Both the position numbers and the translations under genes were made by a program. A stretch of DNA of 64,000 nt, taken from contig NZ_MWQE01000002.1 of assembly GCF_002210285.1 (NCBI RefSeq), forward strand, positions 359,129 to 423,128, written 5' to 3'. Of this stretch, positions 1-6,802 are shown in pieces. The stretch is from Fibrobacter sp. UWR2 (GTDB lineage: Bacteria > Fibrobacterota > Fibrobacteria > Fibrobacterales > Fibrobacteraceae). Below the pieces are notes generated by a model. The model was given only the letters and a program-made list of their open reading frames with translations, did not search any database and was not told the origin of the DNA. Position 1 is the first letter of the stretch, and each line of letters opens with the position of its first letter.

Positions 1-531
1 TTCCGGGTTGACAGACGAAGACGACTTGGGCTGTTCCGGATTGACAGACGAGGAGGACACGGGCTGTTCCGGTACGATCGTTGAAGACGATGCCGGGGAA
101 ACCGGAGTTTCCGAGCTGGAAATATCCGGCTCTTCGCCGCCCTGGAATGGGTCTGTGGGCTGTGTAATGGCATTACCCGACAGGTCGGTAATCGTGCCGT
201 CGGGGTAAATGATTGTCTGTTCCGGGGTGATTACCGGAAGTTGCGAGAGGTCCGGGATGGATGCAATCGGTGCACCGGCTACGTCGGAAAAAATGCCTGT
301 TGCCGGATCGTATGTTCCGACGGGGTTGCCGGCCTTGTCTGTTACGGTGAATTCGCCTGCGCCCGGTGTAATAATGTAGCTCTGGTCGCCAGTGAAAATC
401 CAGCTGGCAGTAGATACAGGGTTAAACTGTTCTGGAGTCTGGGGAGGGGTGCTTATATTGTCGTTGGAGCAGTTCCAAGCGATCACCAAGGCGCTGGAAA
501 GCAGCAATGCTTTAAAATATGGAAATTTCAT
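1..531 (-). CDS. Ser/Pro-rich lipoprotein, C-terminus cut by window edge
   Basis: An open frame of 177 codons runs from an ATG at 531 off the left edge without a stop. The start MKFPYFKALLLSSALVIAWNC is a lipoprotein signal peptide ending in a Cys (lipobox-like AWNC). A good ribosome site (GAGGTAAT) precedes the ATG. The mature part is a proline- and threonine-rich domain followed by repeats of the type PVSSSSVNPEQPKSSSS, the serine linkers common in Fibrobacter surface proteins. Function is unknown; the missing C-terminal part probably holds the functional domain. AT-rich DNA at 570-600 may carry its promoter. Confidence 0.75.
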   Translation of the reverse strand, partial: MKFPYFKALLLSSALVIAWNCSNDNISTPPQTPEQFNPVSTASWIFTGDQSYIITPGAGEFTVTDKAGNPVGTYDPATGIFSDVAGAPIASIPDLSQLPVITPEQTIIYPDGTITDLSGNAITQPTDPFQGGEEPDISSSETPVSPASSSTIVPEQPVSSSSVNPEQPKSSSSVNPE

Positions 532-650
532 TATTACCTCATGTTTTTGGCCCAAATATTCCCGCCCAAAAAATACATATATATATATAAAATAGGTTGT
601 AAAAAAAATGTTAGGGTGATGTCTGTCAAGACAAACTGTTCTCTAGGTGT

Positions 651-667
651 TCCTCTTTGCGAGAGGA
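651..667. other. Short hairpin in the 532-714 intergenic gap
   Basis: TCCTCT and AGAGGA form a 6-bp stem around a 5-base loop. The gap between the lipoprotein start and the methyltransferase stop otherwise holds an AT-rich run (about 574-592) that could be the lipoprotein promoter. There is no strong U-tract, so this is at best a weak terminator for the methyltransferase gene. Confidence 0.3.
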
Positions 668-714
668 TTTGTTTCAGGGTAAAAAAACTGTAACTTTCTT
701 ACCCAAAAAATCGT

Positions 715-2055
715 CTAGAGAGTTGCAATGAAAACGTTCAGGGTGATTCCGCCGTGGCTCGTGATGATTTTCTTGACCTGCGGGTTACGTGCAGGGTCGA
801 GTGCGGGGCATGCCTGCAGCAGGTTTGCCGTGCAGGTGTATTTCGCGCCATTTCGAGTGTCGTCTTTGGGGGAAAGAATTGCGACCGTGAGTGGCTTGCC
901 CGCAGTATTTAGATCGTGGGCGAATTCTGCGAGTTTTTTGCCGATTCTGGTGTAGAGTTTTGGGGCGTCAAAGTCGAGGCGCTTGCCGTAGGGCGGGTTC
1001 AGGACCATTGCAGGCTGCGAGCCGGCAGGGCATGCGCATGCAATCTCTTCGGCAGTGTAGGTGAAGAAGTCCTTGACTTGTGGGGCGATTGCCGGAGCGT
1101 TCCTGCCTTGTGGTGCGGAGGCGAGCGGGCTGCATTCCACGTTGTGGCGGATGATGCTTATTGCGCGTTCCGAGATGTCTGTGGTGGCGATTGCCGCAAG
1201 TGGACACACTTGCGCTTCGCGCTTCGGTGTGACGCTGGGGGAGGCATTGCGCTTCGGTGTGACTATGTGGTTCCAGGTGGCGGGCTTGAACGCAGGCTGG
1301 TGCCTGAGCGCGAAGTCGCGGCACACGCCGGGGATAAGCCCGCTTGCCATGTATGCGGCCTCGAGACTGAATGTGCCGCTCCCTGCCATCGGGTCGATGA
1401 GGGTAATCGGTGCGGCGACGAGCGCGGAAATCTCGAACAGCATCGCTGCGGCGATGGTCTCCTTGAGCGGGGCGTCGTTGACGTGCCGCTCGTGTCCGCG
1501 CTTGTACAGTTCCTCGCCGGCGAGGTCGAGCCAGATAGTGCAACGGTCGTCGATGAGCGTTACGAAGATGTTTTGCGGGAAGTCTTCGGCTTTGACTCTA
1601 TCACCTTCGGCTCCAGAGTGACAATTGTGGAGGCTTTCTCCGATGACGTTGTAAAGGCGTTCGGCTACGGCGTCGCTGTGGTACAGGCGTGAATGCTTGC
1701 AGGTAACATGGATGTCGAGTGTTGCCTGCCCGGAAGGAGCCTGGGAAGGCATTGCGGGCAAGTAAAGTTCCCACGGGATTTCGGTGGCCTTCTTCTCGAG
1801 TTCGCGGAAGTTTTCTGCCTTGAAATCGGCGATGTGCATCAGGATGCGGTTCGCGATGCGGGTGTAGGCGACAGCTTTCCAGGCATCAACGATTTTCGCG
1901 GTGAATTCGACCTTGCCGTCTCCGACAACGCGCGGTTGGCAAAATTCTATTTCTTCGGCGAGAGTTTGTTCGAAACCGAGCGGAACGACTGCCAAAAAAA
2001 GATGCGGCTTCCCGATAACCTGCCTCTTGAGGCGTTTTTCGAGAGCCGCTTCCAT
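715..2055 (-). CDS. THUMP-domain RNA N2-guanine methyltransferase (RlmL-like)
   Basis: Predicted AdoMet-dependent rRNA guanine-N2 methyltransferase of the UPF0020/RlmL N-terminal type, acting in the cytoplasm on 23S rRNA. A THUMP-like region covers roughly residues 60-160; the Rossmann motif DPMAGSGTFSLEAA lies near 215-230 and the catalytic NPPYGKRL (motif IV) near 350. At 446 residues it is longer than bare family members of about 380, and much of the excess sits in inserts that look like translated intergenic repeats (see findings). It is the second gene of a pair: its ATG lies 20 bases after the aminotransferase stop with an AGGTAAAG ribosome site. The exact target base cannot be read from sequence. 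Confidence 0.8.
   Translation of the reverse strand: MEAALEKRLKRQVIGKPHLFLAVVPLGFEQTLAEEIEFCQPRVVGDGKVEFTAKIVDAWKAVAYTRIANRILMHIADFKAENFRELEKKATEIPWELYLPAMPSQAPSGQATLDIHVTCKHSRLYHSDAVAERLYNVIGESLHNCHSGAEGDRVKAEDFPQNIFVTLIDDRCTIWLDLAGEELYKRGHERHVNDAPLKETIAAAMLFEISALVAAPITLIDPMAGSGTFSLEAAYMASGLIPGVCRDFALRHQPAFKPATWNHIVTPKRNASPSVTPKREAQVCPLAAIATTDISERAISIIRHNVECSPLASAPQGRNAPAIAPQVKDFFTYTAEEIACACPAGSQPAMVLNPPYGKRLDFDAPKLYTRIGKKLAEFAHDLNTAGKPLTVAILSPKDDTRNGAKYTCTANLLQACPALDPARNPQVKKIITSHGGITLNVFIATL
1219..1263. repeat. Duplicated 15-mer inside the methyltransferase gene
   Basis: The 15-mer GCGCTTCGGTGTGAC occurs at 1219-1233 and again at 1249-1263, exactly 30 bases apart, so the protein carries a tandem VTPKR motif. 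The spacing is a whole number of codons and keeps the frame open. It lies between the AdoMet-binding motif and the catalytic motif, where a loop can tolerate extra residues. Confidence 0.7.
1595..1619. repeat. REP-like hairpin element inside the methyltransferase gene
   Basis: ACTCTATCACC and GGCTCCAGAGT flank a 3-base centre, giving an imperfect 11-bp stem (two mismatches, two wobble pairs). On the coding strand it is translated as the CHSGAEGDR stretch in the THUMP-proximal part. The form resembles dispersed intergenic palindromes that begin with a TGTCA-type edge. Confidence 0.5.
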
Positions 2056-2075
2056 CTTTACCTACAGTCTGTGTA

Positions 2076-3377
2076 TTAGCTGTGCAGGTATTCCACGATG
2101 GCGTCGTGGATCGTGGTGAACACGCTGCGCAGTTCGTCTTCATCCTCTTCGAGGAGCGTCACGCGGAAGCCCTTCAAGTCAGTGCAGAAGCTGGTACTCG
2201 GAACCACGCAGATGCCCTTCGCGCCCAGCAGGTAGTACACGAAGCGGTAGTCCAGGTTCGTGGTCTTGCTGCACCATTCCTCCACCTTCTTCTTGATGAT
2301 CGGGTTGTCAATCTTCAAGCTCTGGTGGCTGTTGAGCGTCCCTTCGCGGAAGATGATGGTGTTGTAGAATGCGCCGTAGGTCGGGTTGAAGTACAGTTCC
2401 GGAATGTCGGAAAGTATTTCGTTGATGATGGCACTGCGGCGGCCAATCTTCTCGTTCAGCGCGGTGCGGTGTTCGATAAAGCGCGGATCGCCCAGCACAC
2501 GCGGAATGGTCATCTGCGGGAGCGTGGTCGAGCAGACTTCCACCATCTTCGCGTTGTCGATGGCGCGGCAGAAGGCGTCGAACTGTTCGTCCTTGTCGCG
2601 GTTGTAGTATTCGGCCCAGCCGCAACGAGCGCCCGGCCACGGGTATTCCTTGGAAATGCCCTTGAGCGCGATGCCCGGAACGTCACCGATGTATTCGGCG
2701 AGAGCGTAGGCGTGGGCGCCGTTATAGGTAATCTTGTTGTAGATTTCGTCGCAGATGATGAACAGGTTGTAGCGCTTCGCGATGTCCACAATCTTCTTGA
2801 GGATGTCGAGCGGGTAGACCATGCCGGTCGGGTTGTCCGGGTTCAAGATGAGGATGCCCGCGATGCTCGGATTGTACTTCACCTTGTTCTCGAGCTCATC
2901 CAGGTCCGGATACCAGTGGTTCTCGGGCTGGAGGCTGTAGGTGATGGGGGCCGTGTGGGCATGTGCCGCTTCGGCGGAGCTGTGGGTGGAGTAGGCCGGG
3001 GCCGGTCCGATGATGCGGGTGTTCATCGAGAGCAGGCCGTAGATGGTGGCGATGGCGTCACCGAGGCCGTTGAAGAACAGGATGTCGTCGACGTTGATCT
3101 GTGCGCCGCCGAGCTTGTTGTTCTCTTTTACCAGGAATTCGCGGGTCTCGAGCATGCCCTTGGAGGGGCAGTAGCCGTAGCTGCGGTTCGTCTTGACGAG
3201 GTCGACCACGATGTCCTTGATCCAGTCAGGAATCTGGCACTTCTTTTCGATCGGGTCGCCGATGTTTTCCCAGTGGATGGGGAGGCCGAGTGCCTTGAGC
3301 TGGTTTGCCTTCTTCACGATCTCGCGGATTTCGTAAGAGAGTTCCTTGGCACCTTCGCTCAAAAGTCTTCTGCGCAT
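2076..3377 (-). CDS. PLP-dependent aminotransferase, class I/II (AlaA-like)
   Basis: Cytosolic fold-type I aminotransferase of 433 residues, a normal length for the family. It shows NPDNPTG near residue 180, the aspartate-containing CDEIYNKI, and the Schiff-base lysine in GISKEYPWPGARCGW near residue 240. The SKxYxxPGxRxGW form and the N-terminal extension recall AlaA/aspartate-type enzymes that make alanine or aspartate from 2-oxo acids with glutamate. A clear AGGAG ribosome site precedes the ATG, and TATAAT sits at 3421-3426 on the minus strand. The rRNA methyltransferase follows 20 bases downstream. Substrate is not decided by sequence alone. Confidence 0.85.
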   Translation of the reverse strand: MRRRLLSEGAKELSYEIREIVKKANQLKALGLPIHWENIGDPIEKKCQIPDWIKDIVVDLVKTNRSYGYCPSKGMLETREFLVKENNKLGGAQINVDDILFFNGLGDAIATIYGLLSMNTRIIGPAPAYSTHSSAEAAHAHTAPITYSLQPENHWYPDLDELENKVKYNPSIAGILILNPDNPTGMVYPLDILKKIVDIAKRYNLFIICDEIYNKITYNGAHAYALAEYIGDVPGIALKGISKEYPWPGARCGWAEYYNRDKDEQFDAFCRAIDNAKMVEVCSTTLPQMTIPRVLGDPRFIEHRTALNEKIGRRSAIINEILSDIPELYFNPTYGAFYNTIIFREGTLNSHQSLKIDNPIIKKKVEEWCSKTTNLDYRFVYYLLGAKGICVVPSTSFCTDLKGFRVTLLEEDEDELRSVFTTIHDAIVEYLHS

Positions 3378-3485
3378 TTTATGCTCCTGTATAGGTATCG
3401 AAAATTCTTTTTGCGCTGTAATTATAGCATAAAATTGTTCAAGAATTTCCGTTGTTCCTTGTGGTTAGTGGTTAAAATGGGGGTA

Positions 3486-3659
3486 AATAAAAAAAGCAGC
3501 TGTTTGCGGGGCTGCCCTTGAAACTTGCTATCTGGATTTTGGCGTTATGCCTTGCAGACTTTGGTTTCTCTGGACAGCCCCATAATAGCTCGGGCTGCTG
3601 CCGGGCTTGCTGCAATCGCTGCTGCTGCGATGAAGTTCTGTCCAAAGATTTTGCTCATG
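3486..3659 (-). ncRNA. Candidate structured small RNA with own promoter and terminator
   Basis: A consensus-like promoter (TTGACA, 18 bases, TATATT) at 3666-3695 predicts a transcript starting near 3659. About 20 bases in, UCUUUGGACAG (3638-3648) can pair with CUGUCCAGAGA (3567-3577) in an unbroken 11-bp helix, and AUCGC/GCGAU form a small hairpin within it. The unit ends in a GC-rich hairpin (GGGCAGC/GCTGC with wobble extension, 3496-3519) followed by a run of seven T. It lies between divergent genes. It does not carry the conserved motifs of 4.5S RNA, tmRNA or RNase P that I know. It also contains a 37-codon open frame (see next entry), so RNA and mRNA roles both remain open. Confidence 0.5.
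3545..3658 (-). CDS. Possible 37-residue Ala-rich peptide within the small transcript
   Basis: An ATG lies directly at the predicted transcript start and opens a 37-codon frame, beginning MSKIFGQNFIAAAAIAA and ending ETKVCKA. It is Ala-rich and could form a hydrophobic helix. No ribosome site is possible if transcription begins at 3659, but leaderless starts seem common in this window. Against it, heavy use of GCA for Ala differs from the GCC/GCG preference nearby, and the frame overlaps the strong RNA helix. No family is recognised. Confidence 0.25.
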   Translation of the reverse strand: MSKIFGQNFIAAAAIAASPAAARAIMGLSRETKVCKA

Positions 3660-3665
3660 TGCAGA

Positions 3666-3695
3666 AATATAGTTTGGGTATGGGTGTTTTGTCAA
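3666..3695 (-). promoter_or_regulatory. Sigma-70-type promoter of the small transcript
   Basis: TTGACA (3690-3695) and TATATT (3666-3671) read on the minus strand are 18 bases apart. This is the best -35/-10 pair I found in the window. Confidence 0.7.
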
Positions 3696-3697
3696 GG

Positions 3698-3728
3698 TTG
3701 TTATTTACTGCGTTTAGATTTCTATATT
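3698..3728 (+). promoter_or_regulatory. Promoter of the HsdR-N-like gene, leaderless start
   Basis: TTGTTA (3698-3703) and TATATT (3723-3728) are 19 bases apart; six bases separate the -10 from the ATG at 3735, so transcription should begin at the start codon. Confidence 0.5.
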
Positions 3729-3734
3729 CAGGCC

Positions 3735-4148
3735 ATGACTCACGAGACCCTGTATGACCCGATCCGCAAGAAGGATGTTCCCGCCACGCCCGAAGAACAC
3801 GTGCGCCAGGCGACTATCCGGTTCCTGCTGGACGTAGTCAAGGTGCCCGCACACCTGATAACGGTGGAGTTCGGGCTGTGCGCCATCGAACCTGCGACGG
3901 ATGACCGCGTCGACATCATCGTCAACAATTTCCGTGAGGGCTCTCCGCTCGATAAGCCGTGGCTGCTGGTGGAATGCAAAGCCCCCGGCGAATACACGTG
4001 GGACTCACTGCAGGTGCAGCTCAACCGCTACCTGAAGGTCTTGACGCCCAAGTACGTAATGCTCGCGCTAGGCGATGCTACCGCCTATTTTGAATACGAT
4101 GCGGCGACAAGACGCTTTTCAAAAATTGTCGGTTTACCCATTTTTTGA
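3735..4148 (+). CDS. Solo type I restriction R-subunit N-terminal-like domain (HSDR_N)
   Basis: A 137-residue protein resembling the HSDR_N_2 family, which has the PD-(D/E)xK nuclease fold. Visible features are TVEFGLCAIEPATDDRVDII, the core motif LLVECKAPG (the E-x-K of the nuclease site near residue 80) and a following helix LQVQLNRYL. It stands alone, without helicase, specificity or methylase genes, as is usual for this family in Bacteroidota and relatives. The function of solo members is unknown. The ATG at 3735 is preferred over an upstream in-frame start because it matches the family N-terminus and the -10 spacing. Confidence 0.7.
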   Translation: MTHETLYDPIRKKDVPATPEEHVRQATIRFLLDVVKVPAHLITVEFGLCAIEPATDDRVDIIVNNFREGSPLDKPWLLVECKAPGEYTWDSLQVQLNRYLKVLTPKYVMLALGDATAYFEYDAATRRFSKIVGLPIF

Positions 4149-4267
4149 AATACGATTTTGTTCAAATCCACCCCTTATAAGGTGAAATATTCCGAATAAA
4201 CTTAAAAAACACTTCCCTTTTACAAACATTTTTCTTTTTTCTTCTGATTTTCTACTGAAAAAAAGCA

Positions 4268-4273
4268 TATATT
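4268..4273 (+). promoter_or_regulatory. -10 box before FISUMP lipoprotein gene
   Basis: TATATT ends seven bases before the GTG at 4281. The 4149-4280 gap is AT-rich and holds nothing else that I recognise. Confidence 0.4.
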
Positions 4274-4280
4274 TTTTTCC

Positions 4281-5318
4281 GTGAAGGAAATGAGAAGAAT
4301 TATTCTAGATGGAATACTCCTTGCTCTTGCAGGGGTGTTTTTTGCTTGTAATCAAGATAAGCCTGCTGAGAAAATCAAGCCGACAACCGTCGAGCAGGTT
4401 CAGCCTGGAAAGGTCGAACCGAGGAAAGACGTCAAGCTGATTCCGCCACCGGTTCCAATGGTCTATCGTGACGAGAGGGTTGCTTCTTCGTCGGCCGATA
4501 CAGTTCCAGCGGATCCGGTTTCGGCCGATATTGCAACTGCCGCGTCCGGGGCTCCTGAACCAGAATCTTCTTCTGAAGAAGTAGTCCTTTCTTCGTCGTC
4601 GAGTGCTCAGAGCGTTGCGCGCGTCGTTCCGGCTCCCATAGTCTCGTCTTCTTCGGAACCCGAACCGCCGCCGCCCGTTTACTGCGAAGAAGTGCCCGAA
4701 GGCGTTCTATGCGACAAGCGCGACGGCCAGATGTACAGGACCGTAACCATTGGCAGCCAGGTGTGGATGGCGCAGAACCTGAACTACAATGCCGAGAACA
4801 GCTGGTGCTACGACAACCAGAACGAAAGCTGCAAGATATACGGCAGGCTTTATTCCTGGACATCCGCAATGGGGCTCGATGATTCCTTTGCGACGACATC
4901 GGCGGCTGCGCAACTGACAAAGGAACACCAGGGTGTGTGCCCCGACGGCTTCCACATGCCGACCAGTGCCGACATGAAGGCGCTTATCGCCTACATGAAG
5001 AAGCACAACAAGTTTGAAAAGGAAAGGTCCGGTACGCTCCTCAAGATGAAGTTCTCCTGGATGAACAGCGAGGAATGGCCCGAAGGTACGGATCGATTCG
5101 GGTTCGGCGCGATGGCTTCCGGATTCAGGAACTCGAAGGGCGTATTCAGGGAATTGGGCAAGGATGCCGATTTTTGGGTCGCCGAAGAGAGCAAGGCTTC
5201 GGCTTCGCATGCTCCGTACTGGAACCTCTACTACGATAATGACGAGTTCCTCGGCGATTACAGCAAGAGCAAGCTGTATGCGTATTCAGTACGCTGCCTG
5301 AAGAACAAGAAACACTAA
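4281..5318 (+). CDS. FISUMP-domain lipoprotein
   Basis: A 345-residue lipoprotein. The start MKEMRRIILDGILLALAGVF is a signal peptide with lipobox FFAC. A 100-residue Pro/Ser-rich linker with SSSSAQ and SSSEPEPPPP runs follows. Then comes one Fibrobacter major paralogous domain (TIGR02145) from about residue 140 to the end, with the hallmarks YRTVTIGSQVWMAQNLNY, a CYDNQNESC loop, GRLYSWTSAM, CPDGFHMPT and a final YSVRCLKN. The role of the family is unknown; surface exposure is likely. The start may be GTG 4281 or ATG 4290; the GTG fits the -10 spacing. Confidence 0.85.
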   Translation: MKEMRRIILDGILLALAGVFFACNQDKPAEKIKPTTVEQVQPGKVEPRKDVKLIPPPVPMVYRDERVASSSADTVPADPVSADIATAASGAPEPESSSEEVVLSSSSSAQSVARVVPAPIVSSSSEPEPPPPVYCEEVPEGVLCDKRDGQMYRTVTIGSQVWMAQNLNYNAENSWCYDNQNESCKIYGRLYSWTSAMGLDDSFATTSAAAQLTKEHQGVCPDGFHMPTSADMKALIAYMKKHNKFEKERSGTLLKMKFSWMNSEEWPEGTDRFGFGAMASGFRNSKGVFRELGKDADFWVAEESKASASHAPYWNLYYDNDEFLGDYSKSKLYAYSVRCLKNKKH

Positions 5319-5338
5319 AAACAAGAAATACCAATAAG

Positions 5339-5359
5339 ATGGCGAATCGAGTTCGCCAT
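5339..5359. repeat. 8-bp perfect inverted repeat
   Basis: ATGGCGAA and TTCGCCAT flank five bases just after the FISUMP gene stop. It may be the first of two stem-loops ending transcription, or a dispersed palindrome. Confidence 0.5.
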
Positions 5360-5382
5360 GACGATGCTCTCAATGCAAAAAG

Positions 5383-5408
5383 AAATCCCGCTTAATGCGG
5401 GATTTAAT
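5383..5408. terminator. Bidirectional terminator between convergent genes
   Basis: AAATCCCGC and GCGGGATTT form a perfect 9-bp stem around TTAAT. T-rich runs lie on both sides, serving the FISUMP gene and serS. Confidence 0.8.
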
Positions 5409-5448
5409 TTTTATGGAGTGATGGGCGCGAAGGTGTTCGCGTTTTGCC

Positions 5449-6735
5449 TTACTTCTTCGGCTCGATGACTTCCATGCCGCCCATGTACGGACGCAGCACT
5501 TCAGGGATCTTGAGCGAGCCGTCCTTCTGCTGGTAGTTGTCGCAGATGCCGACCATCACGCGCGGCGTTGCAAGGCCAGAACCATTCAGCGTATGCACGT
5601 AGACGTTCTTGCCGCCGATCTTCGTCTTGATGTTGGCGCGGCGTGCCTGGTAGTCTTCGAAGTTGCTGCAGGAGCTGACTTCGAGCCACTTCTTTTCGAC
5701 CGGGGCGTAGACTTCGAGGTCGTAGCATTTGGCGGCACCGAAACCGAGGTCGCCCTTGCAGAGGGCCAGACGGTGGTAGGGGAGGCCAAGCTTTTCCAAA
5801 AGCATTTCGCCAAAGCGGGTGAGTTCTTCGTGGTCTTCGTAGCTACGTTCCGGGTGGGCGAAGTAGACCATTTCCACCTTGTTGAACTGGTGCAGACGGA
5901 GGAGACCGCGGGTGTCCTTGCCGTAGGAGCCGGCTTCGCGGCGGAAGCAGGCGGAGTAGGCGCAGATGCGCTTCGGGAGTTCGGATTCCGGAATCACTTC
6001 GCCGGCGTAAAGGTTGGTCAGAGGCACTTCTGCGGTCGGGATGAGGAACAGGTCGTCGTCCTTGTCGCAGCGGTACATGTCTTCTTCGAACTTCGGGAGC
6101 TGGCCGGTGCCACGCATGGTATTGCGGGTCACGAGGTACGGCGGCGTGAATTCTTCGAAGCCGTTCTTCATGTGTTCGTCGAGGAAGAACTGGATGAGGG
6201 CGCGTTCCAGGCGGGAACCCCAGCCGCGGTAGACCGGGAAGCCGGAACCGGAAATCTTGGCGCCACGTTCAAAGTCAAAGATGCCGAGGCGTTCGCCGAG
6301 GGTCTTGTGGTCCACGCGGGCGAAGTCATCGTTCTTGGTGTAGTAGTCGGCAGGAATCGGGCCGTCCTTCTCCACCACGTTGTCCGAGCTGTCCTTGCCT
6401 TCCGGGGAACGCGGGGCAATGTTCGGCACGTGCATGAGCATTTCGGTCTGCTTGTAGTCGAGGTCCTTGAGCTTTTTGTCGAGTTCGTCGATCTTGTCGC
6501 CGAGGGCGCGCATGGCGGCAACGGCCTCGTCGGCGTTCTCGCCCTTCTTCTTGAGGTCGCCGATGCGCTTGGATTCGGCGTTGCGTTCGCTCTTGAGGCG
6601 TTCCACTTCGGTGAGGAGCGGGCGGCGTTCGTTATCGATGGCGAGGACGTCCTTCAGGCTCACGGTCGTGTACTTCTTTTCGGTTTCAGCAATGTAGTAT
6701 TCCGGATTTTCGCGGATTTTCTTGATGTCAAGCAT
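5449..6735 (-). CDS. serS: Seryl-tRNA synthetase
   Basis: Cytosolic class II synthetase charging tRNA-Ser and tRNA-Sec. At 428 residues it has normal length. The N-terminal coiled-coil arm (about residues 30-105, rich in charged heptads) is followed by the catalytic core with motif 2 in CFRREAGSYGKDTRGLLRLHQF and motif 3 in GICDNYQQKDGSLKIPEVLR (residues about 260-290 and 390-415). A GAGG ribosome site lies upstream of the ATG. It is a single gene between the FISUMP lipoprotein (convergent) and the ABC exporter gene, which ends 67 bases upstream. Confidence 0.97.
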   Translation of the reverse strand: MLDIKKIRENPEYYIAETEKKYTTVSLKDVLAIDNERRPLLTEVERLKSERNAESKRIGDLKKKGENADEAVAAMRALGDKIDELDKKLKDLDYKQTEMLMHVPNIAPRSPEGKDSSDNVVEKDGPIPADYYTKNDDFARVDHKTLGERLGIFDFERGAKISGSGFPVYRGWGSRLERALIQFFLDEHMKNGFEEFTPPYLVTRNTMRGTGQLPKFEEDMYRCDKDDDLFLIPTAEVPLTNLYAGEVIPESELPKRICAYSACFRREAGSYGKDTRGLLRLHQFNKVEMVYFAHPERSYEDHEELTRFGEMLLEKLGLPYHRLALCKGDLGFGAAKCYDLEVYAPVEKKWLEVSSCSNFEDYQARRANIKTKIGGKNVYVHTLNGSGLATPRVMVGICDNYQQKDGSLKIPEVLRPYMGGMEVIEPKK

Positions 6736-6802
6736 TTTATGCCTCGGATGATAAAAATTTTACGCGGAGAATATAGAAAAAAAGCCGCGGGCCGAGTCAG
6801 CG

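Noticed and set aside
3525..3734. In-frame N-terminal extension of the HsdR-N-like gene
   Set aside because: The extension is antisense to the candidate RNA, has no family similarity, and the ATG at 3735 fits both family length and -10 spacing.
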